Part shown: positions 25,728 through 33,687 of the stretch, in pieces
Position numbering within the stretch: position 1 is the first letter of the stretch
Layout: every line of letters starts with the position of its first letter
NCBI GenBank assembly: GCA_013390785.1
Contig: JACASW010000001.1
Location: 1 to 64,000, forward strand
DNA: 64,000 nt
Origin: Marine Group I thaumarchaeote
GTDB lineage: Archaea > Thermoproteota > Nitrososphaeria > Nitrososphaerales > Nitrosopumilaceae
Direction: 5' to 3'
Position numbers and translations under genes: made by a program
The notes under the pieces: generated by a model
What the model was told of the DNA's origin: nothing
The model's input: the letters and a program-made list of their open reading frames with translations, nothing else
Databases searched by the model: none

Positions 25728-26788
25728 AGTAACAACATCCCCTTAATTTTATCAATTGGAAGATCGTAGCGCTTACCATATGTAATCCTTTTCAGATTTT
25801 CATGTTCATTTTCTGCTCTGAACATAAAATAGAAAATAGTCCCGATCGACAATGCAATATTTCTCAATTTTTTTACATTGTTTGTAAAGATGAGTTTCGT
25901 AATTGCAACTTCAAAATCAATCAAACTGTTTGAAGTCTTGTATTGTTCGATAGCATCGGTTAGTTTAAAGTAAGAATCAAATTTTCCAACCATTTCTATA
26001 ACGTCTTTTACCTCATAGCTGTCAAGTAATTCCTTTGAGGAGATTCTTCCACCCTCAACAAGATGTTTTGATACAATATCTTTCTCTAAGTTTGATTCCT
26101 TTGCCTTCAAAAGATTCAGAATATTTTTCTTGTCTATTTCGGCTCGAATTAATTCTCTGATTGAGCCTTCATCTCCCTGAAAGAATTTGAGTGATTCAAG
26201 TAATTTTTGATAGTATGCCTCGTGTAGGGCTGACATCATTGGTCCCAAATCTCCAGTTTTTTGAAACTCATCCAAGTGCTTCATCAAGACAACACCATAA
26301 TCATATTTTGTTAGCTTGCTAACTACTCCATCAACAGTTGTTTCAGCAAGAATGATCTTTATCTCATCGTGAGGTATGTTACCAGCAGCAATTCCTGCAG
26401 GAACATTTCTGCTAGAAACCAATAACGATTCAGTCTCTGTAATTTCTCTTCCCATTGCCTTGGAAGAAAGAATCAGTTCTATGTTGTAAAGATCCCATTT
26501 TGCAAGATAAGCTCTTACTGCGTTTTTGCCGCCAAATGGTGTTGCTTCTGAAATCATTTTATTAGTTTCAACCATGTTACGGTTAAATGCAACTTCTAAG
26601 AGCTCGGCTTCTTTGTATACTGATGCAGCCTTTTTGATCTCTTCACCATACCAAGTTGATTCTAATTGTTTAACCATCTCTGTCACACTATTTGCCTTAA
26701 GCAGGTTTAACAAAAATTCCTCAGAAAGAAAATTTATTGCAATTGATTGCAGTCTTCCAAACGAAGATGCATATTGTGATGCACCCAT
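25724..26788 (-). CDS. atpC: A-type ATP synthase subunit C (d-like stalk socket)
   Basis: 354 residues, mostly helical, the family that caps the membrane rotor ring and connects it to D and F. The opening GASQYASSFGRLQSI and the internal threefold helical pattern fit. It overlaps subunit E upstream by one base and subunit F downstream by four. Confidence 0.92.
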   Translation of the reverse strand: MGASQYASSFGRLQSIAINFLSEEFLLNLLKANSVTEMVKQLESTWYGEEIKKAASVYKEAELLEVAFNRNMVETNKMISEATPFGGKNAVRAYLAKWDLYNIELILSSKAMGREITETESLLVSSRNVPAGIAAGNIPHDEIKIILAETTVDGVVSKLTKYDYGVVLMKHLDEFQKTGDLGPMMSALHEAYYQKLLESLKFFQGDEGSIRELIRAEIDKKNILNLLKAKESNLEKDIVSKHLVEGGRISSKELLDSYEVKDVIEMVGKFDSYFKLTDAIEQYKTSNSLIDFEVAITKLIFTNNVKKLRNIALSIGTIFYFMFRAENEHENLKRITYGKRYDLPIDKIKGMLLL

Positions 26789-27342
26789 TATAGTATCTTC
26801 TCCAAAACTGTATTCTTTATTTCGTCTTCATTATTTCTAAGCAGTTCTTCAAATGTCAAATCAATCTCTTTTGTGCCTTCCTTGTTTTCAGCAATAAAAC
26901 CACCAAGAGTTTGAATTGTAGAACCAACTTTTACTCCACTCTTGAAAAATGATTTATCTTCTTCGCGGCAACGAACTACTATTTCTTTAGCAAGCACATT
27001 CTTTGAATAATCAACCAGTTTTTGTATGACTTGTTTGTATTCCGGTTTTTTTGAGTAACCACCTAATTCTTTTTTGATAACATCAAATGTGGAATCTAAA
27101 TTTTTGTTGATTGCATCGAACAATATTTTCTTGGCTTCTAGTTTTCCAGCTTCAACTATTCTGGCACCTTCTCTTTCCGCTTTTGTTTTTGCTTCGTTAG
27201 CATAATTCGCCTTGAGCTCTTTTACCGCAGAATTTTTTTTGGCGTCAGTTTCTGACTTTTTGTCGTTAAGTTTTTTGTCTAGCTCAGCAAGATCGTTTTT
27301 TTTTCTATTTTGTATCTCAGTAACAAATTTGTCTATGCTCAA
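26788..27342 (-). CDS. atpE: A-type ATP synthase subunit E (peripheral stalk)
   Basis: 184 residues if translation begins at TTG 27342, 11 bases after the stop of subunit K; longer in-frame starts would overlap K and add sequence unlike the family. An N-terminal charged coiled coil (about 5-85) is followed by a globular C-terminal domain that contacts the A3B3 head. Pairs with subunit H. Confidence 0.88.
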   Translation of the reverse strand: MSIDKFVTEIQNRKKNDLAELDKKLNDKKSETDAKKNSAVKELKANYANEAKTKAEREGARIVEAGKLEAKKILFDAINKNLDSTFDVIKKELGGYSKKPEYKQVIQKLVDYSKNVLAKEIVVRCREEDKSFFKSGVKVGSTIQTLGGFIAENKEGTKEIDLTFEELLRNNEDEIKNTVLEKIL

Positions 27343-27353
27343 GGTGTTTCGAC

Positions 27354-27686
27354 CTAGAGTATATCTAATAACAAGATAATTCCTAAAACGAAACCAATAA
27401 TCCAAAGTGTTTCAGGAATTACGAAAAAGAACAAAACCTGCCCGAATTTTTCTGGTTTTTCTGCTATAATTCCCATACCAGCCGCACCAATTCCCTGTTG
27501 TGCGCTACCAGTACCGATTAAACCCCCTGCTATCGCAATAGCAGCAGCGAGTGCCAAAATAGGCTTTGATAATCCTGAATCCCCACCCTCAGCAGCAAAA
27601 GCTGGTGGTGAAATAAATGTCATAGATAGCATGACTGCTCCCGCAACAATAGCGAGATAGGAAAGTTTCTTCCTGGAATGAGCCAT
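27354..27686 (-). CDS. atpK: A-type ATP synthase subunit K (rotor ring c subunit), with leader peptide
   Basis: 110 residues from ATG 27686; this start follows an AGGAGGG sequence and a TATA-like GTTAATATAA near 27715. The N-terminal leader ends PPAFAA, so a cleaved signal peptide is likely, then one two-helix hairpin (GGLIGTGSAQQGIGAAG and the second helix). The ion-binding Glu is in FVIPETLWIIG of helix 2. First gene of the operon; being one hairpin, it keeps one carboxylate per two helices. Confidence 0.9.
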   Translation of the reverse strand: MAHSRKKLSYLAIVAGAVMLSMTFISPPAFAAEGGDSGLSKPILALAAAIAIAGGLIGTGSAQQGIGAAGMGIIAEKPEKFGQVLFFFVIPETLWIIGFVLGIILLLDIL

Positions 27687-27747
27687 CTGATCTCGCTGCC
27701 CTCCTAACGTTATATTAACCATATTATGAAAATCTTGATCGGTTTTT

Positions 27748-28521
27748 TTATTCGATGGGAAGTTCAGGTTTGTTTCCCCATTCTGCCCAAGATCCAAGAT
27801 ATACCTTGACGTTTGTGAATCCAATCTTCTTTAAGACCAGAAATGTATTTGCCGCTCTGTATGCCCCCTGACAATAAGTCACAATTTCAGTATCTCTTGG
27901 CATCTGATATAATTTAGAAAGTTCTTCATTGCTTTTGAGTGTCCCGTCATTAGCGATGTTTTCAGTATAGTCTATGTTAGTTGACGTTGGTATGTGACCT
28001 CCTCTTGCTGCTCTTACAAGTTTGCCATCAAATTCTGCATTTGAACGCGCATCTAAAATTGTAATTTTACCAAGGTTATCTGACACATATTCAAAACCTG
28101 CTAAAACCTCTGGATTTGGTTTTGCAGAAAAACTGGTTGTTTTGTAGGCAATTGGTGTTGTATCCCATTTACGTCCTTCATTCTTCCATTTTGTGAAACC
28201 GCCGTCAAGCATTGACATGTTATCGTGTGAAAAATATTCAAGCAGCCAAACTCCTCTTGCAGCAAGCATTCCAGACATATTATCATAGAAAACAACCTTT
28301 TTTTCTTCCGAAACACCCACATGCGAAAAAATTTTTTTAAACTGTTCATTGAATGAAGATATTCCATCCTGGCTTGTATCAATCCAATGAAAGGAGAAAA
28401 GATCCAAGTTTACAGCATTTGTAATATGACCCTTAGAATATTCTTGGAAGGATCTAGCATCAATTAAGATCAGATTAGAGTCATTAACGATTTTCTCTAA
28501 CTCGGTTGTTGAGATGAACAT
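27748..28521 (-). CDS. Two-domain thiosulfate/mercaptopyruvate sulfurtransferase
   Basis: 257 residues with two rhodanese domains. The active Cys is C217 in VTYCQGAYRAANT of domain 2; domain 1 has FYDNMSGM at the equivalent place and is inactive, as usual in this family. The loop CQGAYR is closer to thiosulfate sulfurtransferases of the thaumarchaeal/proteobacterial kind than to a Cdc25-like loop. Cytosolic; moves sulfane sulfur. It ends 61 bases before the ATP synthase operon begins and may be cotranscribed with it. Confidence 0.92.
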   Translation of the reverse strand: MFISTTELEKIVNDSNLILIDARSFQEYSKGHITNAVNLDLFSFHWIDTSQDGISSFNEQFKKIFSHVGVSEEKKVVFYDNMSGMLAARGVWLLEYFSHDNMSMLDGGFTKWKNEGRKWDTTPIAYKTTSFSAKPNPEVLAGFEYVSDNLGKITILDARSNAEFDGKLVRAARGGHIPTSTNIDYTENIANDGTLKSNEELSKLYQMPRDTEIVTYCQGAYRAANTFLVLKKIGFTNVKVYLGSWAEWGNKPELPIE

Positions 28522-28570
28522 AGATTGTATATCATTGACACAGTAAATGAGTTTGTCCTAGGATATTAAA

Positions 28571-28597
28571 ATAAAAAAAAGGAAAAAAAAAGAGTTT
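28571..28597 (-). terminator. Oligo-T terminator after amt
   Basis: On the minus strand the amt stop is followed within 10 bases by two T-runs of eight or nine, interrupted by CC, the form of an archaeal oligo-T terminator. A small GAGT/ACTC stem spans the first run. Confidence 0.6.
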
Positions 28598-28600
28598 TTT

Positions 28601-30199
28601 TTACTCGTTTATGTATGCTCGTTCACCGTTCTGGGCGATGTCAAGTCCGACTTCCTCCTCTTTAGGAGTAACTCGAATTCCACCTGGCCAGATTGCGTCC
28701 ATAATCTTCAGTATGACAATTGTTACACCAAATGCATAAGCAACTGAAAGACATGCGCCTGCTATGTTGATAGCTTGCTGTTCATATCCTTCTGGTGTTC
28801 CAGTCCATGCACCAATACCGTCACCGGTATCCCATACGTGTGGACTTGCCAATGTTCCTGTCAAGATTGCGCCAGTGAAACCGCCTATTCCGTGTACTCC
28901 CCATACATCGAGGGCGTCATCCCATTTGCGAGCATTCTTGAACGCAACAGCGCCGTAACAAACGGTTCCTGCAGCAACTCCGATTATGATTGCAGCCATT
29001 GGGCCAACCCAACCAGATGCTGGAGTAATTGCTACCAGACCTGCTACTGCACCAGTTGCAGCACCTGCGATACTGGGTCTTCCAGTATGTCCCCATGACA
29101 TCAGTAACCAAGTTACCGAAGCCATACCAGTTGCTGTGTTAGTTACAGTCCAAGCGCTGACAGCGATTCCGTCTGACAAAACTTCGCTTCCTGCGTTGAA
29201 TCCGAACCAGCCGAACCAGAGTATTGAAGCTCCTAGTACAACCATAGGTATGTTGTGTGGTTCCATTGGAACCTTTCCATATCCAAGTCGTCTACCAAGA
29301 ACTAGAGCTCCAGCTAGAGCTGCGAATCCTGAAGATATGTGAACTACAGTACCGCCTGCAAAGTCAAGACCATACGAAGGTGACAGGTCTGGATCAAAGT
29401 CCATGTTTCCTATGTATCCGCCTCCCCAGACCCAATGTGCAATTGGATCGTAAACGAAGGTTCCCCATAAGAGAACAAAGATTACCAGAGCACTGAACTT
29501 CATTCGGTCAACTAAGCCACCGACAATGAGTGCTGGTGTAATAATAGCGAATGTAGCTTGGAACATTGCAAACAATTGATGTGGAACTGTTCCAGGCCAT
29601 CCTTGACTACATTGACCTACGTCTTCAGATTTCATCTGTTGCATCTGATAATAATCAGACCATGTGCCTTCACATGGACCTGGTTCACCTAGTGGTGCCC
29701 AAGCTGAAACTTGATTGAAACCCATGTAATCTAGGTTACCCATGAACATGTTTGCTTCAGTGTCAACTGAACCGAATGCTAGGGAATATCCCCACAGTAC
29801 CCATTGTACTGACATTAAGCCCATGACAATGAAAGTCATGCCAATTGTGTTAACAGCGTTCTTTGATCTTGCAAGTCCTCCATATAGGAAGGCGACACCT
29901 GGTGTCATGAACAAGACTAAAGATGATGCTGTAATCATCCAAGCTGTATCACCTGTATCAATCAGACAATACATGTCTGGAACGCCATCGTCATCTGTAT
30001 CCCACCAACATTCGTTGGGGTTACCAGTGTAGATTCCGGCGCCACCGTCAGGGTCTCCGACAACATACCCATCCATACCATCTGTGATCTGTTGGGCATA
30101 TGCCTGAGCCATTGCTCCTGTCGCGGTTATTGCGACTGCGGCCATAAGTAATAGAGCATACTTATGGTTTGCAGATTTAATCTGCATAATAGAGTTCAT
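28601..30199 (-). CDS. amt: Ammonium transporter (Amt family) with cleavable leader
   Basis: 532 residues from ATG 30199. That codon sits 23-31 bases from a TATA box (30222-30230), so the mRNA is leaderless and the longer in-frame ORF start is rejected. A signal peptide ending AQAYAQ precedes an Asp/Gly-rich extracellular segment with DTDDDGVPD, then eleven membrane helices. The two pore histidines are visible in GGTVVHISSG and GVHGIGGFTG. In ammonia-oxidising archaea Amt proteins take up ammonium for assimilation and possibly sensing. It is divergent from an unknown protein across a palindrome. Confidence 0.95.
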   Translation of the reverse strand: MNSIMQIKSANHKYALLLMAAVAITATGAMAQAYAQQITDGMDGYVVGDPDGGAGIYTGNPNECWWDTDDDGVPDMYCLIDTGDTAWMITASSLVLFMTPGVAFLYGGLARSKNAVNTIGMTFIVMGLMSVQWVLWGYSLAFGSVDTEANMFMGNLDYMGFNQVSAWAPLGEPGPCEGTWSDYYQMQQMKSEDVGQCSQGWPGTVPHQLFAMFQATFAIITPALIVGGLVDRMKFSALVIFVLLWGTFVYDPIAHWVWGGGYIGNMDFDPDLSPSYGLDFAGGTVVHISSGFAALAGALVLGRRLGYGKVPMEPHNIPMVVLGASILWFGWFGFNAGSEVLSDGIAVSAWTVTNTATGMASVTWLLMSWGHTGRPSIAGAATGAVAGLVAITPASGWVGPMAAIIIGVAAGTVCYGAVAFKNARKWDDALDVWGVHGIGGFTGAILTGTLASPHVWDTGDGIGAWTGTPEGYEQQAINIAGACLSVAYAFGVTIVILKIMDAIWPGGIRVTPKEEEVGLDIAQNGERAYINE

Positions 30200-30221
30200 C
30201 TTGTTTTCGGCAAATTGAACT

Positions 30222-30230
30222 GGATATAAA
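30222..30230 (-). promoter_or_regulatory. TATA box of amt
   Basis: TTTATATCC on the minus strand, 23-31 bases before the ATG at 30199, indicating a leaderless transcript and fixing the start codon. Confidence 0.6.
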
Positions 30231-30290
30231 CCTGAAGTTGAATAATTAACAAATAAAGTCAATAACTGGATATAGTTATATAATGATACT

Positions 30291-30314
30291 AACATAATAT
30301 TCTAGTATTATGTT
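30291..30314. promoter_or_regulatory. Palindrome between amt and the divergent gene
   Basis: AACATAATA and TATTATGTT form a perfect 9+9 inverted repeat with a 6-base TTCTAG spacer, about 60 bases upstream of the amt TATA box and about 30 bases before the TATA-like AATAATAAAAA (30343-30353) of the divergent gene. It could be a shared operator. Nothing else is recognisable in the roughly 300 bases between the two genes. Confidence 0.45.
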
Positions 30315-30497
30315 ACGCTTATCTAGGCATGAATTTGGCATGAATAATAAAAATCCTGGTGAACTATCCTGAAAACACAGTTTCCGAAGCTCTCAATATT
30401 TGAAACATTCAAAACAAAAACACAGCAGCTAACTGGGGAGGCTATTAGGCAAAGGCATATCATATCTCATCTTGCCAGAGAAGACAGTTCTACATTA

Positions 30498-31031
30498 ATG
30501 ACGCGTACTGCTATTGCCCAAAATATAGCAAAAAAAAATAATCTTCTTTGGAAGAATCTCTATTCTGGGGTTTTTCGTGATTTGGATGAAATTCTTATTC
30601 CGTTAGGAATCGTTGTTGAAGCTGGACGTTTACCACTAAAACGTGGGCCTAAGGCGTTACAGGAGAAGGGTGTTCCATACTACCAACTTACACCTAAAGG
30701 GCTTCTTGTGGTTTTATCAATTGATGATTTTGATCAAAAGGAATCTGTTTTGAACGAATTTTTATCAAGGACCGAAATAAAAGAAGGGTTTGGGAATGTT
30801 ATCAGAACATTAGTGAAAATTTCACCAAAATTCACATATTCAATGTTTGAGATTTACGTTAGAGCCTATTGTGAAGGAAAGTTGGAAAATCTTCTGCCGT
30901 TTAGCATTTCAGAGTTTCAGAAAATATCTAAGAATGTTTTTGTAATACAAAATGAGTTGTTGGCAGGATTTGTCACATTATCAAAATCTAAAAGATTGGA
31001 TGTTCTAAACTTCTTTTCAAAATTCACGTAA
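30498..31031 (+). CDS. Unknown protein divergent from amt, possibly longer at its N-terminus
   Basis: 177 residues from the first ATG. The upstream sequence stays open in frame back to a stop at about 30361 and reads like protein (ETFKTKTQQLTGEAIRQRH), with a CTG at 30369 about 25 bases downstream of a TATA-like run; the true start may therefore be a rare CTG and the protein about 220 residues. The N-terminal part with LTPKGLLVVLS looks like the end of a winged helix. I do not recognise the family. Position opposite amt makes a regulatory role conceivable. Confidence 0.6.
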   Translation: MTRTAIAQNIAKKNNLLWKNLYSGVFRDLDEILIPLGIVVEAGRLPLKRGPKALQEKGVPYYQLTPKGLLVVLSIDDFDQKESVLNEFLSRTEIKEGFGNVIRTLVKISPKFTYSMFEIYVRAYCEGKLENLLPFSISEFQKISKNVFVIQNELLAGFVTLSKSKRLDVLNFFSKFT

Positions 31032-31038
31032 TAATACA

Positions 31039-31719
31039 TTAAACAGTGTCTTCTTTACCAAACTTACCAAACAATGATGATATGGTTATCTGTTTTCCTT
31101 CTTTCTTTCTGATATAGCATCTTTCATAGTATTGACAGTCTAGGCAATCTATTGATGGTTCTATTATTGGTGGTTTTGCTTTTGGATCAGTATTTCTCCT
31201 CTCTATTAGATCATGAAAAACCTTAGTTCTTCTAATCACCTCTTCAAACATCTTTTGGTTCCTGTTTGTTACAAACGATTCCTCTTTACCGTCTGGTGTA
31301 ATATAGACAACAACTCCTTCAATTTTGTCGAACATCCACATGCAGGCATTTACGTACAAAATATCCGCAGGCAATGGATTTTCTGGATATCTGTTAACTG
31401 ATCTAAAGATCAGTACAACATCATCTTTAATCATGTCTACCTGCCCTTTCAGTGCAAGACCACTGTCCATCTCATATTTACCAATTGTAGATTGGGATTT
31501 CATTTTCCGGAATAGTCCACCCAAAACTTTGTTGAATTGCGTCTGTTCAGTCTCGAGTGGTTCAGTTCTATCATAGAAGGAACGGCGCAAACATTTTGTT
31601 GCTTCGTGGAGATAAACTATGTTAGGATCTTTTGTATCAAACTTTAACTGAACATCTTCGCCAATCGAATCAATGGCCTCTCTTACAATCTGCTTATAGT
31701 CTCTATCGCCAACACTCAT
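31039..31719 (-). CDS. Cas4/RecB-like PD-(D/E)XK protein with iron-sulfur cysteines, catalytic residues altered
   Basis: 226 residues. C43 (TKCLRRSF) and the C-terminal triad C192, C195, C201 (CLDCQYYERC) are the four cysteines that bind a 4Fe-4S cluster in Cas4 and Dna2 nucleases. The central GQVDMI supplies D95, but where an E-x-K is expected about ten residues later the sequence is LIFRSVN, so the nuclease centre looks broken. No CRISPR array or cas gene is nearby. It may be a DNA-binding or structural relative. Confidence 0.75.
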   Translation of the reverse strand: MSVGDRDYKQIVREAIDSIGEDVQLKFDTKDPNIVYLHEATKCLRRSFYDRTEPLETEQTQFNKVLGGLFRKMKSQSTIGKYEMDSGLALKGQVDMIKDDVVLIFRSVNRYPENPLPADILYVNACMWMFDKIEGVVVYITPDGKEESFVTNRNQKMFEEVIRRTKVFHDLIERRNTDPKAKPPIIEPSIDCLDCQYYERCYIRKKEGKQITISSLFGKFGKEDTV

Positions 31720-31804
31720 GATACATCATTTAACATATGCCATAAAAATGTAAAATATCAACCACTAATAGAAAAATAAGAAAATGGTGGAATGTTCCAA
31801 TATT

Positions 31805-31927
31805 TTATGCGTCTGGTGCTCTGGAATGTCCTTTGCCACGCAGTCCAAATACTACTACTGCCATAGCAATCATAACTCCAACTGCGGCTCCAAATGCTGC
31901 CATACTTGCTTCTGCCATTCTTGACAT
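31805..31927 (-). CDS. Small single-pass membrane protein (40 aa)
   Basis: ATG-started frame: a short N-terminus MSRMAEAS, one hydrophobic Ala/Val/Met helix (about 9-28) with small-residue GxxxG-like spacing, and a basic tail RGKGHSRAPDA. A different frame over the same bases is longer but has no protein-like character. The clear membrane helix and positive-inside tail favour this as the real gene. Role unknown. Confidence 0.6.
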   Translation of the reverse strand: MSRMAEASMAAFGAAVGVMIAMAVVVFGLRGKGHSRAPDA

Positions 31928-32011
31928 GCTTAAAGTCAATCATATATAGTATTGTTAATTTTTCTTATGTTTTTACAAATAATCATAATTTTCAAATTCT
32001 ATGATACATAA

Positions 32012-32629
32012 TTAGTCATACTTTGAAAAGTTGAATTCTACAATGTTCTCATATCCTGCAGTTATCGAACTGAGGTTATAGAATGCCTCGCCGGAAATCC
32101 TCCAGTTCAATTCTTTACCAGAATTTTTCCAGTTGGTTAGTGTATCCCAAAGTTCAGGAGTCTTACCTGTATTCATGATAGTAAATTTTTCACCAATAGG
32201 AACTGGTCTTTCATTAGTGATAATAAAGTAATTTGGAGACGCAAGGAATCCCTCTGGGGTAGAACCTATTTCCTCTACGGCAATTCTTACATCATCATGA
32301 TAGATTGAATATTTTATGTTATGAAGCATGATTGATTTGAAGTTTGAGTTTGTAAACTTGAATTTTACTTCAAGTGTTGCTTGCTTTTCAGTAATCTCTG
32401 TTATAGAAAAGTCAAATAATTCAATATCAAGTGGTTGTACCTCCTGGGTTGATGGTGAGAAAAATCCTCCTCCTACGTCACTAACTACTGAAGTACCAAG
32501 AAAGTTGCTGCCAAATGTAAAAACAACTAAAATTACAGCAAGCACGCCGGCCGCAGCACCAACAAAGATTCTAGGATTCACAGATTTTGCTTCTTGGGTA
32601 CATTTCTTAAATGTTGAGATAAAGTGCAT
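32012..32629 (-). CDS. Membrane-anchored LEA14/WHy-like beta-sandwich protein
   Basis: 205 residues. One membrane helix (about 20-42) follows a short cytosolic head; the rest is an extracellular beta-sandwich (about 65-203) with the pattern DFSITEITEKQATLEVKFK and later GEKFTIMNTG, like LEA14/water-stress hypersensitive-response domains. Similar archaeal proteins are of unknown function. Transcribed divergently from the small gene at 32654. Confidence 0.6.
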   Translation of the reverse strand: MHFISTFKKCTQEAKSVNPRIFVGAAAGVLAVILVVFTFGSNFLGTSVVSDVGGGFFSPSTQEVQPLDIELFDFSITEITEKQATLEVKFKFTNSNFKSIMLHNIKYSIYHDDVRIAVEEIGSTPEGFLASPNYFIITNERPVPIGEKFTIMNTGKTPELWDTLTNWKNSGKELNWRISGEAFYNLSSITAGYENIVEFNFSKYD

Positions 32630-32653
32630 ATAGTGCTAAAGATTCATTAAATT

Positions 32654-33007
32654 ATGCAGTATTTTCAAGCAGTACAAATTGGAAAGCAAAGAGCAAACAA
32701 AGCGCAAATGGTTTTGTTTGATATATCTGGTTTTGCAATGCTAACTCTTACTACTAAAAAAATTGATGGAAAATTTGTTCCAGTTGGAGAAGAATCATTT
32801 GTTACTGTAATTAAAACTGGTGATGGTTTTGTTATAATTTTGGTAGATGAAGATGGATTTACCAAGGCACAAACAAAAGCATTGGAGAAGGAAGATGCAC
32901 AGAAAATATTTAACAAAGTTTTGGCTTCTGGGATTACGGAATTTTCACGTAAGGAGATAAAAATATGGACTGATACATATCCTACCGTGCAGGATGAATT
33001 AAAGTAA
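32654..33007 (+). CDS. Conserved-looking unknown protein (117 aa)
   Basis: Compact alpha/beta protein without signal peptide or cysteines. Several beta strands (MVLFDISGFAMLTL, SFVTVIKTGDGFVIILVD) are followed by a charged helix and a C-terminal FSRKEIKIW strand. I do not recognise the family. It converges with pyrH, 5 bases between stops, and has its own A/T-rich promoter. Confidence 0.65.
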   Translation: MQYFQAVQIGKQRANKAQMVLFDISGFAMLTLTTKKIDGKFVPVGEESFVTVIKTGDGFVIILVDEDGFTKAQTKALEKEDAQKIFNKVLASGITEFSRKEIKIWTDTYPTVQDELK

Positions 33008-33012
33008 TTAGT

Positions 33013-33687
33013 TTATAGAATTATTTCTGTTCCTACAGGCTGACCCTTCATAGCATTTTCAATAGTTTTAATATCTGCTTTGATAATTCTTGTTTTAATT
33101 TTTGACCTCTCAATTACTTTTAATGCAACAATATCCATGAGATCATAGCCGCCAGCCATTGAACCTTCACGTACTAGCATGTTGCGAAGATCTTTAATGT
33201 TCATTTTGCTGAATTTTTTAGCTTTTTTATTTTTATTGGGATCAGAGTCGTATATTCCATCAACGTCGGTAGCATTAAGAAATTCGGTAGCCTTTATTTT
33301 TTCCGCAATTAATGCAGCAGTACCATTAGTACTTTGACCCGGATGCAGTCCGCCTGCAACAACAATAAGATCACTATCTACTGCGTTTTTTACTTCAGCC
33401 AAAGTTGTTGGTGGGTGAGGGTAGGCTTTGTCTTTTAATGCGTAAATTAGCAATTTGGCATTTAATCGTGATATCTCAATACCAAGCTCATCTAAAGTGG
33501 ATTCATCAGCTCCTGATGATCTAGCATGAGAGATAAAATATCGTGCGATCTTTCCACCCCCAGCAACTATTATCGGTTGGTGTGTTTTGCTTTTCTTTAC
33601 AAAAAATGTTGCATAATCCTTCAACTTTTTTGTCTCATCCATGCTAAATATCTGACCGGAAAGTTTGACAACAATTCTATTTTTCAT
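33013..33687 (-). CDS. pyrH: UMP kinase (archaeal type)
   Basis: 224 residues of the amino-acid-kinase fold. Visible motifs are the N-terminal VVKLSGQIF, the glycine loop [24 protein letters not shown] and the ATP-binding [13 protein letters not shown]. It makes UDP from UMP, continuing the pyrimidine route begun by PyrB/PyrI. Third gene of a nucleotide operon (tmk, HD protein, pyrH) with one-base overlap to the HD gene. Confidence 0.94.
   Translation of the reverse strand: MKNRIVVKLSGQIFSMDETKKLKDYATFFVKKSKTHQPIIVAGGGKIARYFISHARSSGADESTLDELGIEISRLNAKLLIYALKDKAYPHPPTTLAEVKNAVDSDLIVVAGGLHPGQSTNGTAALIAEKIKATEFLNATDVDGIYDSDPNKNKKAKKFSKMNIKDLRNMLVREGSMAGGYDLMDIVALKVIERSKIKTRIIKADIKTIENAMKGQPVGTEIIL

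Noticed and set aside
31039-31719. CRISPR-Cas locus
   Set aside because: Only a Cas4-like protein is found; no direct-repeat array, cas1, cas2 or effector gene occurs in the window, and the nuclease residues are altered.
31758-31943. 61-codon frame rich in Ser, Trp and Tyr
   Set aside because: It overlaps the better supported 40-residue membrane protein in another frame and has an unlikely composition.
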